From Zoroaster sp. YZ-2022 (lineage: Eukaryota; Echinodermata; Asteroidea; Forcipulatida; Zoroasteridae), in the NCBI GenBank assembly GCA_029582265.1, contig CM055822.1, forward strand, positions 6,565,200 to 6,629,199: a stretch of 64,000 nt of DNA, given 5' to 3'. Below the pieces are notes generated by a model. That model was not told the DNA's origin. It searched no databases and saw nothing but the letters and a program-made list of their open reading frames with translations. This document shows positions 1 to 13,145 of the stretch, in pieces. How positions within the stretch are numbered: position 1 is the stretch's first letter; each line of letters begins with the position of its first letter. The position numbers were made by a program, and so were the translations under genes.

Positions 1-188
1 CGAGCCATAAGCATACGGTGGAAGATGCGGTCTCCCCGGTCACGCTCTGATGAGCACCATTGTTCGTGTTTGTGCGGTAAAAATAAACCCGCCACGGGGG
101 TTCGGAAAAAAATATTATTCCCGGTGCGAACTGTTTAATCGCGATTTGCCAATATCTCGATAACCTGAAAAGGTTCTCAATATCATAA

Positions 189-422
189 GGCCGTTCCAAT
201 TTTATTAGTTGGTTTACGGATGCAGCGACTTATTTTGTTGAAAAATCGAAAGAAATAAAAATTGGAAATCCATACTTTTTTCTTTCTTTTTTTTGCCCAG
301 CGACGAATATTCAAACATTGGTCCGAATATTTGAATTTTTTTTTCTTTTTTTTTTCTCCTGTCTGACAACCTTTTTCAGCACCTAAAAAATCCGTAAACC
401 AACTAATAAAATTGGAATGGCC
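189..422. mobile_element. PIF/Harbinger-like MITE, TSD TAA
   Basis: Inverted ends GGCCGTTCCAATTTTATTAG and its near-inverse at 403-422 are flanked on both sides by TAA (186-188 and 423-425), the 3-bp target duplication type of PIF/Harbinger. Confidence 0.8.
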
Positions 423-1293
423 TAATTGAATAAAAAAAGCTATAGCGATATTCGATATTATCGCCCAAGCTTATATGAAGATGGTATACACTTTTGATAA
501 AATATCTGTAAATACATCCATACTATTAGAATCATGACATAACGGCCACCTTTGAATCAAGGTATTCATTTTAAACAACCAACCTGTGAAAATTTCAGCT
601 TATTTCATCTTGTTGTTTAACGAGAAAATAGTGAAAATGCATTCCGATTTTTACGTATTCTTTCCAAAGTAGACTTTTCGTCTCCTGAAGTTGAACAATT
701 ATTTCCAAAAGTAATTTGATTAATTGTACTAAAATGTTAGCACTACCGACTGAAAGATTTCAAGGGATCATAGGGTTGTTGTATACCATCATCAGCTACG
801 TAAAGTTTCAAGTAAGTTTCTTATAAATCTTTTGATTATATACCAATAGTATCGGGGCTTAACAGTTATTTTCTGTCCATCGCTCAGAGGCCAATAATGA
901 GTGCCGCTAATCTGAAGAAGAAAAAAATCCAAAGAAAATTATCCTGTTCATTTTTTATAATTCCTTCCTTACCGAAGTATTTCAAACCAAAAATGTTGGA
1001 TATTCCCATGCAACGCCACGCTCAGACATAACCACAATGTTCAATCCTTAGTCAACTAGGCCAGAAATTAGCCATTTCCTTGGGGATTTCCCAAGTATTT
1101 ACCATGAAATCTAACTGGCTGGAACTTGGCAAGCGACCAAGCGCAAACAACTAAAGCCATTTGAACATCTTGCGAAGACCTGCTTAAGAAATGTGTAATG
1201 CTATTATAAGCAGTGTACACTCACACACAGTTGATGTTGTAAGCAGTTCTGGTAATGTAATTGCTGGAAAAAAGTTAATAAGAATACAAAATC

Positions 1294-1748
1294 TATATGA
1301 CATAAAACACAATAAAGGGGGCCACTTTACATCCATCACGTTAGCAGTTTTTCCAATGGTTGTTATTTATTTTTAAGTACCTGAAACCGACCAAAAAGTG
1401 TTTCAACATGTGAATGGACATGCAGGCTTATACTAGAACTAATTTGAGTTGATTTATTTTATTTATTTATTTTTTATTTATTTTTTTTACCCTCAAATTT
1501 CCATAAAAATTGGACAGAAAAAGTTACCTCACTTTTCCGTCGATTTGTTGATGAAAATTTTAGGGTAATTAAAACAATAATAGTAATAACCAACTCAAAT
1601 TATCTTTAGGATAAGCATGCATGTCTATTCAAATGTTGAAATTCTTTTTGGGTGGTTTCAGATATTAAAAACAAAATTACAACCATTAGAAAAACTGCTA
1701 ACGTGACGGTAGGAAAGTGGCCCCCTTTATTGTGTTTTATGTCATATA
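1294..1748. mobile_element. Fold-back element, about 455 bp
   Basis: The sequence from TATATGACATAAAACACAAT to the T-rich centre at about 1470 returns inverted to 1748. Arms are about 170 bp with scattered mismatches. The open frame at 1191-1376 that overlaps it is not a gene. Confidence 0.85.
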
Positions 1749-3694
1749 CATGTACAAGAAATGTTTAATACAGTTTAGGCATCCAATCTCTTTGGGGTCC
1801 AAGTTTAAATGGTGAGCCTTGATGATGTGCATATTCCCTTTCGAGAAAGGCTGTGCCGCCAAGACCTGGTACCTCCCACTGAAATTCAAATTTATAAGAA
1901 AGAAATACGTGTCTTTTTGCACATGTCATCAAGTGTGTTAGGGGGAGAGAGTAGCAGAATCAAGGAATGCTGATTCTGCTCGAACGCCCTGGGAATAAGG
2001 TGTCCGCCACCCTGTATGTAATCCCTGTGCCAACCAGTGCCACTAACTGAACAAAAAAATCATAGTCACTACTTTGCTGAGCATGGGGTTCTAATCAACA
2101 ATGATTGATTACATTTTTGCTCTCTACTGACGACGCAGAGCAATGTACGTGTATTTTACTTAGTGTTTTTGAGTGTCTGCGAGAAAAAAAAATACACAGG
2201 CAACATGGATGCACCTCAAATCTCTACATCCTGCTGATGTCCTTGAAGGGCAAAAAATTCAAATCATTTATTCAGTTTCCCTGATGCAAGAATAATTGTC
2301 ACGTAGGAATTTATTAATCAAGTACTTCACATTAATGTCACGTATTTAAAACTAATTAATATCTGTTGCTTTGCATGGTGAGAAGGGCAAATAAAGACAA
2401 TTTGCGGTGACACCATGTGAAAATAGAACGCTCCAGGGATCACCGAGGGAGACTAGTTTTACTGTACCATGAGTGAAAACAGTCAATATTTATTTTATAC
2501 ATAGATTCTGCACAATTTATTAAGAGACCTGCTACAATACAATAAATCAAACCAATACATGACTTTCATTAACTTGACAACACTCCAAAAATTTTTGAAC
2601 TTCTGTAACACTTCTGTAACACGTATTTATTCATGTTGTAACAACAGCATTGATGCATTCATTGGTTGCCATGGGCTAGTTCATTGGTTGCCATGGGCTA
2701 GTCTTTCCTTGCTTGCTTGGCATTACAGTAAAAATAGCGAACATCATGTGACACAATCTCAACCAATCACAAGACGGCATCTATGTATGAGTTGTTACAA
2801 TAAAAACTAATATCACGTACTAAATACATCTGAAGAAAGTAGTACCAAGGATACATGATAAATATCCTCTTGTCCTTAACTTTTTTTTTTTTTATATGAA
2901 AGGTTGCCATAACACAAGGCTCTTAAAATGCCACTCAAAGTGCAGGCTGGAACTTGAGGAGGGGGGGGGAGAATAAAAAATAAATAAAATAAATAAGTAA
3001 ATAAAAATAAAAAAATTTCTCAAAAGTTGATATTTGCTGTCACCTGACGCTTTTCTGTCAATACTTGGAGCCTTCCCACCTCACTGAAAAATTACTCCAC
3101 TCTAATGCGCGGATGACTACTGCACAGTGCACTGGCATGCCATGTGCAAGCGTACATCGTCGCTCCCTCCAGACACACACACACACTAACAAATCTTCAT
3201 CTCCACTCACTGATCCCTCCGTAATTAAATCAGGAAGGGTAACATTTGTCAAATTAGTCTTGGGGGGATTCTCCTGGATGACAAAGGTGTGGTGTTTGCA
3301 CGTGCCCTCCCTGAATGACAGGGGTCTTAACTTTGTACACCGATTTTCAATGTTAGTGTTGATTTGTGTAAGAGAATAAGAGTATGACAATGGAGTTCTT
3401 GAAGGGAATTAGGTACAACATTAGTTAATGTTCGCAAAACTGAAACTCTCTATGAATGAGACTCTCTATGACTCAAGATAAAACAAGCAACCATTGAAAG
3501 TTTCAGCCAACTATAGCCCCCCCCCCCCCCCATGTGTCATTTCTGAGAAAAAAGTTGATTTGTCCTTTTCAATTTAATGAACAATTTTATAGGAAAGAGC
3601 TCTTTCCTTAATTTGGAAATTATTTCACTTTTCTTAATAATCATCTCAGGCAAAATTATTTATAGGGAAGATGAACACTAAGCAATCTTTACAT

Positions 3695-4044
3695 TAACCC
3701 TAACCACCCCCAAATCCTGCAAAATCCTCCAAGGGGTACTTTTTGAGAAAAATTCAGCACTGTTGGAAACTGGTACTTTCACCTCTTCAAATGGGGCAAA
3801 ATTGCTACCTGGCAAGAAGTACAGGCCATAAGTGCTGAATATGAAAGATCAACGAAAATGCATCGTGCATTTTGAAGATAAGGGCATGTTTCCAAAAGTG
3901 CACTGATGGATTTTGGATGATTCAGGAAGGTTCCTAGCCAGAATACCTAGGGGGTTAGGGTTAAAGAAGGTTCCTAGCCAGAATACCTATAGGGGGTTAG
4001 GGTTCAGGAAGGTTCCTAGCCAGAATACCTAGGGGGTTAGGGTT
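3695..4044. mobile_element. MITE family with AACCCTAACC ends, copy 1
   Basis: Begins TAACCCTAACCACCCC plus AATCCTCCAAGGGG and ends in inverted sense with GGATTTTGGA, GGTTAGGGTT. The right end carries three direct units of GGTTCCTAGCCAGAATACCT with the GGTTAGGGTT tail. Related copies are at 55846-56198, 58194-58453 and 59628-59847. Confidence 0.75.
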
Positions 4045-4718
4045 TTTCCCTATACCTACCTGTACATGTAATAGTATGAAATTGATTTCTGCTTTCACAC
4101 TACCGAGCATTTTCAATTTTTTTTTTTAAATAAACATTTTCTTTTGTCCCGAGTCAACATCTCATCAGGCCTGTGTTCACTTCCTCTAGATCCTATTTCT
4201 ATATGATGGGATGCTACTGTTTCAGATATATTGCCAGTGTCCATTCATATTTTCATTTTCAAATTCATTTTCAAAATCCTTTGATGAAAGAATTCCCATA
4301 CATGAAAGTCTTTACAAAGAATTGTCTAAAGTCACACCTAGACCTTGGTCTCTATCGCTGTCTGTGACTGTGCCATGCCAATAAGGCAACTTGTACACAC
4401 ACACAGCGTTTTTTTTTATGCAATGTGTATTTTCTACAAATGCATCAGCATGAAGACTCTAAGATTTCAAAGACAATTTTACAAATAAATGCCTGCTTGT
4501 CTTCATTGATAGAATGTTTTGTGTACGTGACGCGTATTGCGTGTTATCGAACAATGTATGTACACGCACAACAAAACGCACATGCCGAGACAGTTAACCT
4601 TTAATTTGGTCATGTGATGCGTAAAAGGCACTGTGTATGACCACCATTTATGAATAGCAACAGGGCAATTAAGAACCCCAAATCGGATGTCAATTGTCAA
4701 CAGGGTATGGCTTATTAT

Positions 4719-7700
4719 TCAGATATCAAGAAGGTGCCTGTCTCCGCCCTCAGTATAAGCCCGGGGGGCAGGATCAAACAAGCAGTCATAGGCCAGGTTG
4801 TGCTGATTGCAAGGCCTAGGATCTGTGATGAAAGTCCCTGTTGTCAAGTGAGTTAGCTAACTATTATTTCGTTAAGCGCAATTTTAAAATATTAGTTGAG
4901 GTTTGCAGCACGGTGGCTTCTTCGGATGACCTGCTATGATTCAGTTTATAATAAAGTTTTTTTCTGGAGCAGAACAGAGATATTTTAAAACTATCAGCAC
5001 ATGACGTCACAAACAAGGGCTTAAGCTGCCATTACAACGTGTGCAAATTAGGCTAAATGCTTTTTTGTCTGGTCTCAGACCTATCACATTCTTGCCAACA
5101 GGTCAATTACAAATCTAAAACCCCAAATGTAGAAAATAGGCTGAGAAAAAAAAAGAACAAAGAACATTTGATTTTTTTTTAATGCTGAAAAAGAATTGGA
5201 GCAAAAAATTTCATCTGGCAAGTTTTTGTAAATGTTCATATTATTTTGTGTTTTCTCTGAAATTATTTTTCAGGACGGTTGTTATACCTTTCAAACAACT
5301 TCACATCAAGTTAGGCCAAAAAAAGTCTCCTGTTTCTGGTCATCGGTCGTCTAATAATCGGTGCGGTGACATTTTTTTCCTTTTCAGCCATGTTCTTTTT
5401 TTGCCAACAGGGAAATACATTGTACACACGGGAACAAAATTTCCCATTATACAAAGTATGGCGGCTAAGAGAGGCCTCACAAATCGGGCAAACATTCATA
5501 CCCCTTATGTCAAAAAGTTGTTTAAAGCACAGCATGGCAGAATTCCAATCGATCTAGCAATTTTGGCTGCAATTGGACATCGTTTCATTTTTTTTTTTTA
5601 AATTATAAATGCCAACGCGCAGGTCTGAAGTGACGCGCGCGGAGACCAGAAACCAGCGATTCTTTTGGGGACCTTAACTTTCAGATAATAAATTCAGTAA
5701 TTTTGTAATCAGGTAATTACCGATGTTGTACCTTATTTCCCCTTAAGAGCAAACAGATTTAACAAGCTGTATCTCTAAAACAACATTGTATTATCATCTA
5801 CAAATACACGTTGCTTTCTGAAAATCAATTATCTCATTAACTTTTGTACGACACTGTAATCACTGCCAACCATAAGGTCGAATTATTACGAGTAGACACT
5901 GTGTAACATGTATAATCAGTCCTCCACTGGTAAACTGATGCAGACTTGATCATGGTCCATCACTGTAGGGTCAATATCATCACGATCAACATGGCATGGA
6001 ATCCAAGTGCTAGTTTTAGATAAATTCAGAGACTAAAAATAATACCCCATGTGATAAGGTCATATTACCGTTGCTGTTGCATAAATTAGCCAGTAATTTT
6101 CAGTCACTGTGTTCATCTTAAACTAGGACACCGATTCTGTGCTCTGATAGTGACGATATTGTTCCTTTACATTTTACCAGCTAGTTGACTGATGACTAAA
6201 CAAAACCAGACAGTCGTCAAATTTTCGGTGGGATACCTGTGCAGAAAAACAGCAATCTATGTACAGTTCAGACGCATTCATGATCAACACATCAAACCAT
6301 GACTTTCGCTAGACAGAACTTTTAACTTATAACCTTTCAAAACCGTTCAGAGCTTTTGAAAGTTCAAATCAGACAATGATTATGAACACTGACAACTCAG
6401 ACACCGGCTGTTAATTTGCCTTGTGTCAAGACAACTGTGACAGATCTGTTCCTTCTGTTCAGTACACAAGTACGTCAAACTGATGAGAACACATTTGCCC
6501 CTTGTCTGATGCACTAGCTTGGCCATGACAAACCGCCCCTGCCCCCAAATAAATAAACAAATCAAAAATCAAAAAACTTGAAATCACAAGATGCAAGGAA
6601 AGGCAAAGACAGAAATAATTTGTTAAACCTGTTGATTTTATACTTTTGATAAATGCATTATTAACAAACAGAATCGAGATACAAAGTAGATGTAGAAAAA
6701 CAGACCTTTCAGTGAAAGTTTCAATTATTTGATTGTATCTTTAAAAAAAAAAAAAAAAAAGGTGAAGTGCATTCAGATTTTTCATATACCAACTTCAAAT
6801 TTATGTCTCCGAAAAAAAAAAAAATTATTTGCAATATTAATTTGATTAATTGCATCTCATACTGAAATACATTTGAAAGGATGTTTCATACCATCATCAG
6901 CTTTCCACCAAGTAATTTTCTGTGAGCAATTCTGTGTTTTGAGTATACAATGGTTTTAATCTGTGACGTGTTTCATAGCAAAAATAGTTCCATTATTATC
7001 TCCCAGATACAAACAAGTTGTAAACGTTGACCTACAAATATGTTGACTGTTGTACAATGTCATATCTTATCGTTTGCTAAGTACCGGGATTGGTGATGCA
7101 CCAGTACGATAACAGGGCGTTATCACAGATGTCAAGGGGACACCAGTTATATTTGTCTGAGTACGGAATTATGATGGCCACTTATAAGCTCATCAACTGG
7201 CAACTCAGTAAAATTTGATTTTGGTATCTCAACAGATTTAAAGACGGAAATAATGTAGGCTACATGTAATAAAGCGGTTGTACAACTTTGTAACAAAAAC
7301 CATTGTATATCATGTGCATGAGTAAACATTGTACATAGGTAAAACTTGTAGCTTTGCATGGTGAGGATGATAAGTAAGACTAATTGCGGTGACACCATGT
7401 GGAATCTCAATTGAGTAGTAATTAGTTCTGAAAAGAACTGGAGGTACAACTCGACGTTTCGATCAGTATGCTCTGATCGTCCTCAGGAGAATGCTAATTA
7501 CTACTCAATTGAGATTCCACATGGTGTCACCGCAATTAGTCTTACTTAAACATTGTACATGATGACTGTTTTTATTTCATTTACATTTATTACATTGCTA
7601 CCCTTGCATTTCATTTTGTGTACATCATTTATGTAAAATTGTAGTTTTACAAAATAAACAAGTTAGACCAGGTCAGACCAGCTAGGTCAGATCAAGAAAT

Positions 7701-8539
7701 AAACAGTAACACTGAAAGCAATGATACACATTGAAGACTGTTTACTTTTAAAATGCCCTTGGGAAAAAAAATCTGAGTTTATGAGGCTATATTTCAATTT
7801 GACCCAAACATTTCCGTCTTGAAGTTAGGGCCTAACTATAAAATGCTGCAAAACATACGTAGACCAGTTTAATTTAATAATAATATCTATGGACTTGATC
7901 TTTATGGTGCCAAATCCATCACATTATTATTGCTCATCAAGACATTTCATTCCTGGACCCTGGTCATTGGGCCAATATCATTCCTGAAAACTCAGTCTTC
8001 CTCAGCAACCTTGGGAGTGAAAAGCCCCAAGCTGCGCTCAGCTATTAATACAATAACCACCTGTACTCTCACTGGTACCCTGTTTCACTCCTGCATGGAG
8101 AGAATCAATTATGGTTAAGTGTCTTGCTAAAGGCCAATCACAAGCACTGTGATTCTGGCCAGGACGCAAACACACATTGTAATGGTTCACAATTGACCTG
8201 AAGACGAATGAGGTAAATCAAGTTGTAATTACATCAACCATTCGAGGCAAATGATTTATGCAAGTTGATTTTTTTGCTTTCATGAATCACAGGTTTGGGC
8301 GGTACATTGTACAAGTGTATGTTTGAACTGCCCTTTAGTTATCTTGGTCCAATTTCAAAGAGCACAGAAATCTTGGAAATAAAAGTAAAAATACAAAATT
8401 AAAAAAATATTTCCAAATATCACTAACCTGGTATTTCTCGTAAACACCGTGTGCTTTGCTGCAAAACAGAGCTGGCAACACGAACAGTCGAAGAAACAAG
8501 CAAAATCCCATATATCAGGTATGTGACACGATGAGCCAT
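4719..8539 (-). CDS. Candidate small secreted protein (2 exons, unrecognised)
   Basis: Minus-strand exon 8539-8428 begins with ATG in strong context (A at -3, G at +4). It encodes a 37-residue segment whose first 24 residues look like a signal peptide, and it ends CCAG|GTTAGT in phase 1. A matching phase-1 acceptor (TTGACAACAG) opens exon 4837-4719, which adds 38 residues with two cysteines (PRPCNQH, YDCLFDP) before TGA. The joined product is about 75 residues with three cysteines after the signal. I do not recognise the family. A further exon in the 3.6-kb intron or a chance pairing is possible; no convincing poly(A) signal was found. Confidence 0.35.
5314..5673. mobile_element. PIF/Harbinger-like MITE, 360 bp, TSD TTA
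   Basis: Flanked by TTA at 5311-5313 and 5674-5676. The ends GGCCAAAAAAAGTCTC and GGTCCCCAAAAGAATC (inverse of the right end) are followed by shared CTGGTTTCTGGTC blocks. The 139-residue frame over it at 5182-5601 is a by-product. Confidence 0.72.
7372..7547. repeat. Fold-back repeat with CAATTGAGTAGTAATTAG arms
   Basis: Left arm AAGTAAGACTAATTGCGGTG to TAATTAG returns perfectly inverted at 7490-7547. The centre holds CGACGTTTCGATCAGTATGC. Half copies occur near 2390, 11870 and 48350, so it is a dispersed family. Confidence 0.85.
7920..8170 (-). repeat. Diverged tRNA-derived SINE body
   Basis: Minus-strand sequence resembles the body of the SINEs at 12791-13145, with the conserved AATTATGGTTAAGTGTCTTG stretch, but the tRNA-like head is decayed. 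Confidence 0.5.
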
Positions 8540-9489
8540 CTTGTGCAGTTGGTAAAACATAGTGAAGTCACTACTGCTTGCATGAGCGACATAATCTATG
8601 CTGCCATAACATCTGAAGGATGATCCTAAATATTTGGACAATAAGAACTTTTAGTATCTGTGTCTGCATGTGGAAATACGGGTCACTGTAAACGTTTAAT
8701 GTCCAAAAAGCACGTGGAATAAACCCACCATCAAAGTTGACATTATAAATAGCACTTGCTATGATAAAAACCGTAGCTGCTTAAAAACCGTAGCTGCTCT
8801 ATTCTCTGGGCTCACTTGTCCTGAAATCACTACAGAAATATGTCCTAATGTTGTCTGTATTACTGCACGGCATTACAATGTATATAAACATGAGAATGTC
8901 CTTTAAACAAGATACACATGATACATATGCAGTAAAAGAACAGGGTACGTGTCAGCACATCTCACGCACCGATCAGCACATATTGTTCTCCGAAATAGAA
9001 TCCAAAAGAATCCTTGAAGTAAATTTAGGCACCAAGAATACGCCCAATACAGTGTTCATCTAGACGCAGAGATGACTTGTTGACTGCATTTACAATTTTG
9101 TGAAGAGCTTGTGCCAACTGTACTTGAGTAAATCAGCTCCAGCTAGACCCACTAAAAGCTGTACGTGCGTCTTCTCATAACCCACAGTCTTTGCTACCTT
9201 AACGAACAAATAAGGATAGTTTAACCAAGGGCATGGTACTATACGTATCCCCCAAGAGTCCGAGGATCAATTAACTCTCCTCTGATGAGAAACCAACATG
9301 TACCAACTCAAGTCAAAGGATCAAGGTTTGTGTACGTGTGCTAGCGTGATTATATAGATTATCTGGTTGCTGTTATGCACACATCAATCATACATGTGGT
9401 TATTGCATGGTTACATTTATAGCCTAAAACAGTATGACTAACACACTGTACAGTGCTTACGATTTTACAGTGACTTATTCAAAAATGAC

Positions 9490-9655
9490 AAGGTTTTAGT
9501 GTCAATTGTCAATCCCCGCCCCTTCAATTCTTCTGGAGTGAATTACAGAGATAAATTGACTTGAAGCTGGACTTGAACCTGCCACGTACCTCTGGATTAC
9601 AACACCAGTGCTCAAGCCTCAACCAAGTGAGCTATCCAGCCCCATGGCGGTCGTC
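9490..9655 (-). repeat. tRNA-derived SINE of a second type
   Basis: On the minus strand, GGATAGCTCACTTGGTTGAG gives an A-box and GGTTCAAGTCC a B-box, the internal RNA polymerase III promoter. It is not a functional tRNA (no proper cloverleaf). The adjoining 9615-9783 segment recurs at 11672-11843. Confidence 0.6.
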
Positions 9656-11487
9656 TTATAAACTCATTTGACTATCTAACCCTAAACTCCTGCCTAGCAA
9701 GTTGAAAACTGTTGCTCACGACACCTGTACCGCCATGAACATTGCAAAGCGCTTGACTGAGGTAGCAACAGTCGTCATGGAAAGGAATAGCCCTATTGAT
9801 CAGTTAGTGCTGTTTGATTGACAGGTTGTAATTGGATCTACTATACCACAACAAAGCCTATTGTAAAAGTATCCTACATGTAAGTATTTAAATATTACCG
9901 AAGTTGTCACCAAGTTATTTTTTCCAAGTCAAATCATTTAGACAAGTCATTTCTTTGCAAGTCAAGTCAAATCACAAGTATTTTTCTTTTTAAATCAAGT
10001 CATCCAAGTCAATTTACAAGTCATTTTCTTCCTAACTGAAAGTCGTTAACTTTCACAAAGTTTGTTACTTAGCTCTTTTAATGTTGCCCATTCTTCACTG
10101 TCATAAAGTTGAAAGTTTAAAATGTAATCAAAAATGCCCGTCCCCTCTTTGTAATCAGAGGGAATGAAAAAAAGATAAAGTTTTGGGTGCGTATTTTTTT
10201 TTTGCTCAACTATTGTTAACTGAAGAATGTCAGCAAGTAATTTTTTTCCAGTCAAGTTAAGTCACAAGTAATAATTTGTCAAGTCAAATCAAGTCGCAAG
10301 TCATTTTTGTCCAAGTCTTTTGAGTGACTCTGAATAATAAGCAGACAAATGCACAGCATGACTGTGTGTAATATTCGATACAAATAACTTCTATCAACTG
10401 AGCTTGGCTGACCGCTAACAGTAGGCTGAACAAATCCCACTCCCAACACACCCTCCTCAAAGTTATAATCCTCCTTGTATAATCATAATGTTGGCTAAAT
10501 CCAGTTCCTGTGTTAGCACCTGGGGTAGGTGTGGCGAGTGTCAAAATGAATGTCTGTTTAATCACAGGGAAACAGTTCTATTTTGCTGACCTGCGCTGTC
10601 AGGCTGTCTTTCAAAATATCCAGATGGCAAAAAGTGGGGGAAAAATCTGTGATACCTAAGTTTTACCAATCCTGGTGAAAGACTGAAGCTCATGTTCGTA
10701 ATTGGTTCAGTAATGCAATTTAAGTCTTTTTGTATCCAAAAATGACCCAAGAACTAGAAACGGAAGGCACAGCGTTCGTTAAAATTCTACAAATACGCTA
10801 ACTCTCTTTAAATCACCAAGACGCTATGCAAGATATATACCTTTTCACTAAACAGCCAACATGTGAAATTTTCAACTTATTACACTAATTCATTCTTGGG
10901 AAAATAGTGAAAATGCATTCAGATGTTTGTTTTCATGATATTATGTGAAATTTACTCTTTCCTAAATTCGAACAGGAAATCTTTGGCGATAATTTCACTT
11001 TTCTTAGCACTTGACAGAACTTACTTATTTAATGAGGAGATTGATAACATCATCAGCTTTACATCAAGTAAGTTTTAGGGGAAAATTTTTTAGATTTTGT
11101 TATTTATGAATAAAAAATTCTACTTTTAAGAACAAAAATACATTAAGCAAAAAACTATGAATATATTTAATAAAATAAACAAAATATTTTTCTAAATGGC
11201 AACAATTAAAAACTATGTAGGCCTATATAAAAAATTCTAAACATCTGTGGATCTGGATGCACCTGAGAACCAGAAACCAAAGAAAATATTTCTTGGCCTG
11301 AATAGGGTGGATCCATAGTGGCTGAAAAAAGGATGCATACTGCCAAAAAAATTGGGGTGGGGGGTGGAGAACACTAAGGCACACGGGAGAACCTGCCTCC
11401 TCTCTCAATCTACATCCACCAATGGTCTCCTTCAGAAAACAAGCAGCAGGGCTCAGACAATGGGTTTGAAGCAATCAAAATATAATT

Positions 11488-12085
11488 TGAAAGGGAAGGT
11501 ACAACATCAGTAACAGATTATCAAATTGACAAATTATTATCCAAACACTTACTTGGTGTAAAGATGGTTACACATGAATCAACGATCATCCTGAGAAATT
11601 ATCCTAGTGTGAAGTGGTTTCATCATAGACAGAACAGGACTTTTGGTTAATCATAAAAGCATGTATACAACTTGCCTCAACCAAGTGAGCTATCCAGCCC
11701 CTTGGCGGTCTTCTTATAAACTCATTTGACTATCTAACCCTAAACTCCTGCCTAGCAAGTTGAAAACTGTTGCTCACGACACCTGTACCGCCATGAACAT
11801 TGCAAAGGGCTTGACTGAGGTAGCAACAGTCGTCATGGAAAGGAGGATAAACGAGTTGCACCTCCAGTTCTTTTCAGAACTAATTACTACTCAATTGAGC
11901 ATTTCACATGGTGTCATCACTGCAATTACTTTTACTTAAACATGTTATTGGTTTTTCTAAAAAAATATGAGCAGCTACTGCAATGAAACTTTCACAGATT
12001 AGTTTTATGATATATTTCATGAAAACTAGAGGGTTGACATGAACGTACGTTACCAAAAACCAATGTTGTACCTTCCCTTTAACAC
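11488..12085. mobile_element. Element with AAAGGGAAGGTACAACAT ends
   Basis: Starts AAAGGGAAGGTACAACATCA and ends CCAATGTTGTACCTTCCCTT, inverted, followed by TAA. The interior holds a copied SINE piece (11672-11843) and half of the fold-back repeat. This end sequence is the most frequent repeat in the window (also near 540, 5718, 10805, 13385, 17290, 38510, 44700, 50884, 55066, 56640). Confidence 0.6.
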
Positions 12086-12790
12086 CTGTTATTTAAAGAC
12101 AATATGACAGGAAGAGCAATAATTGACAAAAACCAACTTAAGAATCTGATCGCTATTTTAGTCCAATTTCATGGGTGCACTGTACTTGAGTTATTTTATT
12201 TCCTCCGGCATGTCCATACTAATTATCGTCCCATTGTTCTTAATGGTACGTCAGAAAGGTGACTAATAATGCTGCATATGTGTAGGACTGATCCCCCTGT
12301 CTTTATCCTATCAAGGATAGAGACAGGCTCCGAGCGTTCCATTCATGTGATTTCATTGGATACGTTCTGTGGAAGATTGCCACACTTCGACTCTAAATGC
12401 TATAGCTACCAACCAATGTCAAAGTTGAATCTCCGGGAAAAAACAAAACATGGCGGACATGCACGTGCGGCCGGTATCTGTTGTAATTCACGAGCCTCAA
12501 AGTGTGATGTCAGATCTTCATGTTAACATTTAGTTTTTTGGTATAATCCCCCTCCTCTCCCCCCACCCCAAAAAAAAATTATAAATAAAAAGGGGGGAAA
12601 ATAAGTTTGAAAAATCATGTGAAACCCTTCCCCTCCCACCAGAAAACCCTTAAAGGAAGTTGCCCCACCCAAAATCAACGCACTGACTGTGAATGGAGTT
12701 TTATTTTACAATGAATTTTCTATGACTTCCATTACGATAACATGAACTCTGTGGATTTATACTTTGAAAAAAAAAAGTCCTTCAAACTTA

Positions 12791-13145
12791 ATAATAATAA
12801 TAATGGAGGCATTTTTAAAGCGCTCTTATATGACGTATCAGAGCGCTGTACATTATTACCCCTGTTCATTAGGTGCATAAATCATTCCTGAAACCATCTC
12901 AGCTCCCTGGGGAGTATACAGCTCAATTGCTGCCATTTCGGCGCATATGGGCTAATCAAACACAACAACCAACTCTGCCCTCACAGATACCCATTTACTC
13001 CTGGGTGGAGAGAAGCAATTATGGTAAAGTGTCTTGCTCGAGGACACAAGCACCACGGTCGCAGTCGGGATTCGAACCCACATTCTGACGACTCGGCCAT
13101 CAGAACATAAATCCGATGCACTAAACCGCTCGGCCATGGCACTCC
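12791..13145 (-). repeat. tRNA-derived SINE, full length, copy 1
   Basis: The minus strand opens with TGGCCGAGCGGTTTAG (A-box) and GGGTTCGAATCCC (B-box) and continues with a conserved body (AGACACTTTACCATAATTGC, GGAGCTGAGATGGTTTCAGG). It ends in (ATT)n. The head resembles tRNA-Leu or tRNA-Ser. Confidence 0.85.

Larger units (their letters stand above)
1..4718. other. Intergenic, repeats only
   Basis: Apart from the MITEs listed at 189, 1294 and 3695, this holds diverged copies of the AAAGGGAAGGTACAACAT family (about 540-800), a 22-bp tandem pair near 2660 (TTCATTGGTTGCCATGGGCT) and homopolymers. A minus-strand stretch at about 3200-3310 has splice-like borders but no recognisable protein. 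Confidence 0.6.
4838..8427. other. Intron of the candidate secreted gene, or intergenic
   Basis: Contains the PIF-like MITE at 5314, a half copy of the TTAA-type MITE at about 6117-6172, poly-A tracts at 6743 and 6815, the fold-back repeat at 7372 and a decayed SINE at 7920. I see no coding exon with known homology. Confidence 0.55.

Noticed and set aside
3195..3312. Minus-strand exon-like stretch with CAG and GTGAGT borders
   Set aside because: No homology, and no partner exon in phase was found.
5182..5601. A 139-residue plus-strand frame
   Set aside because: Most of it lies in the PIF-like MITE at 5314-5673 and the rest is low-complexity; no domain is recognisable.
6380..6565. Cysteine-rich 61-residue minus-strand frame
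   Set aside because: No convincing splice sites or family; it could be chance in AT-rich DNA.
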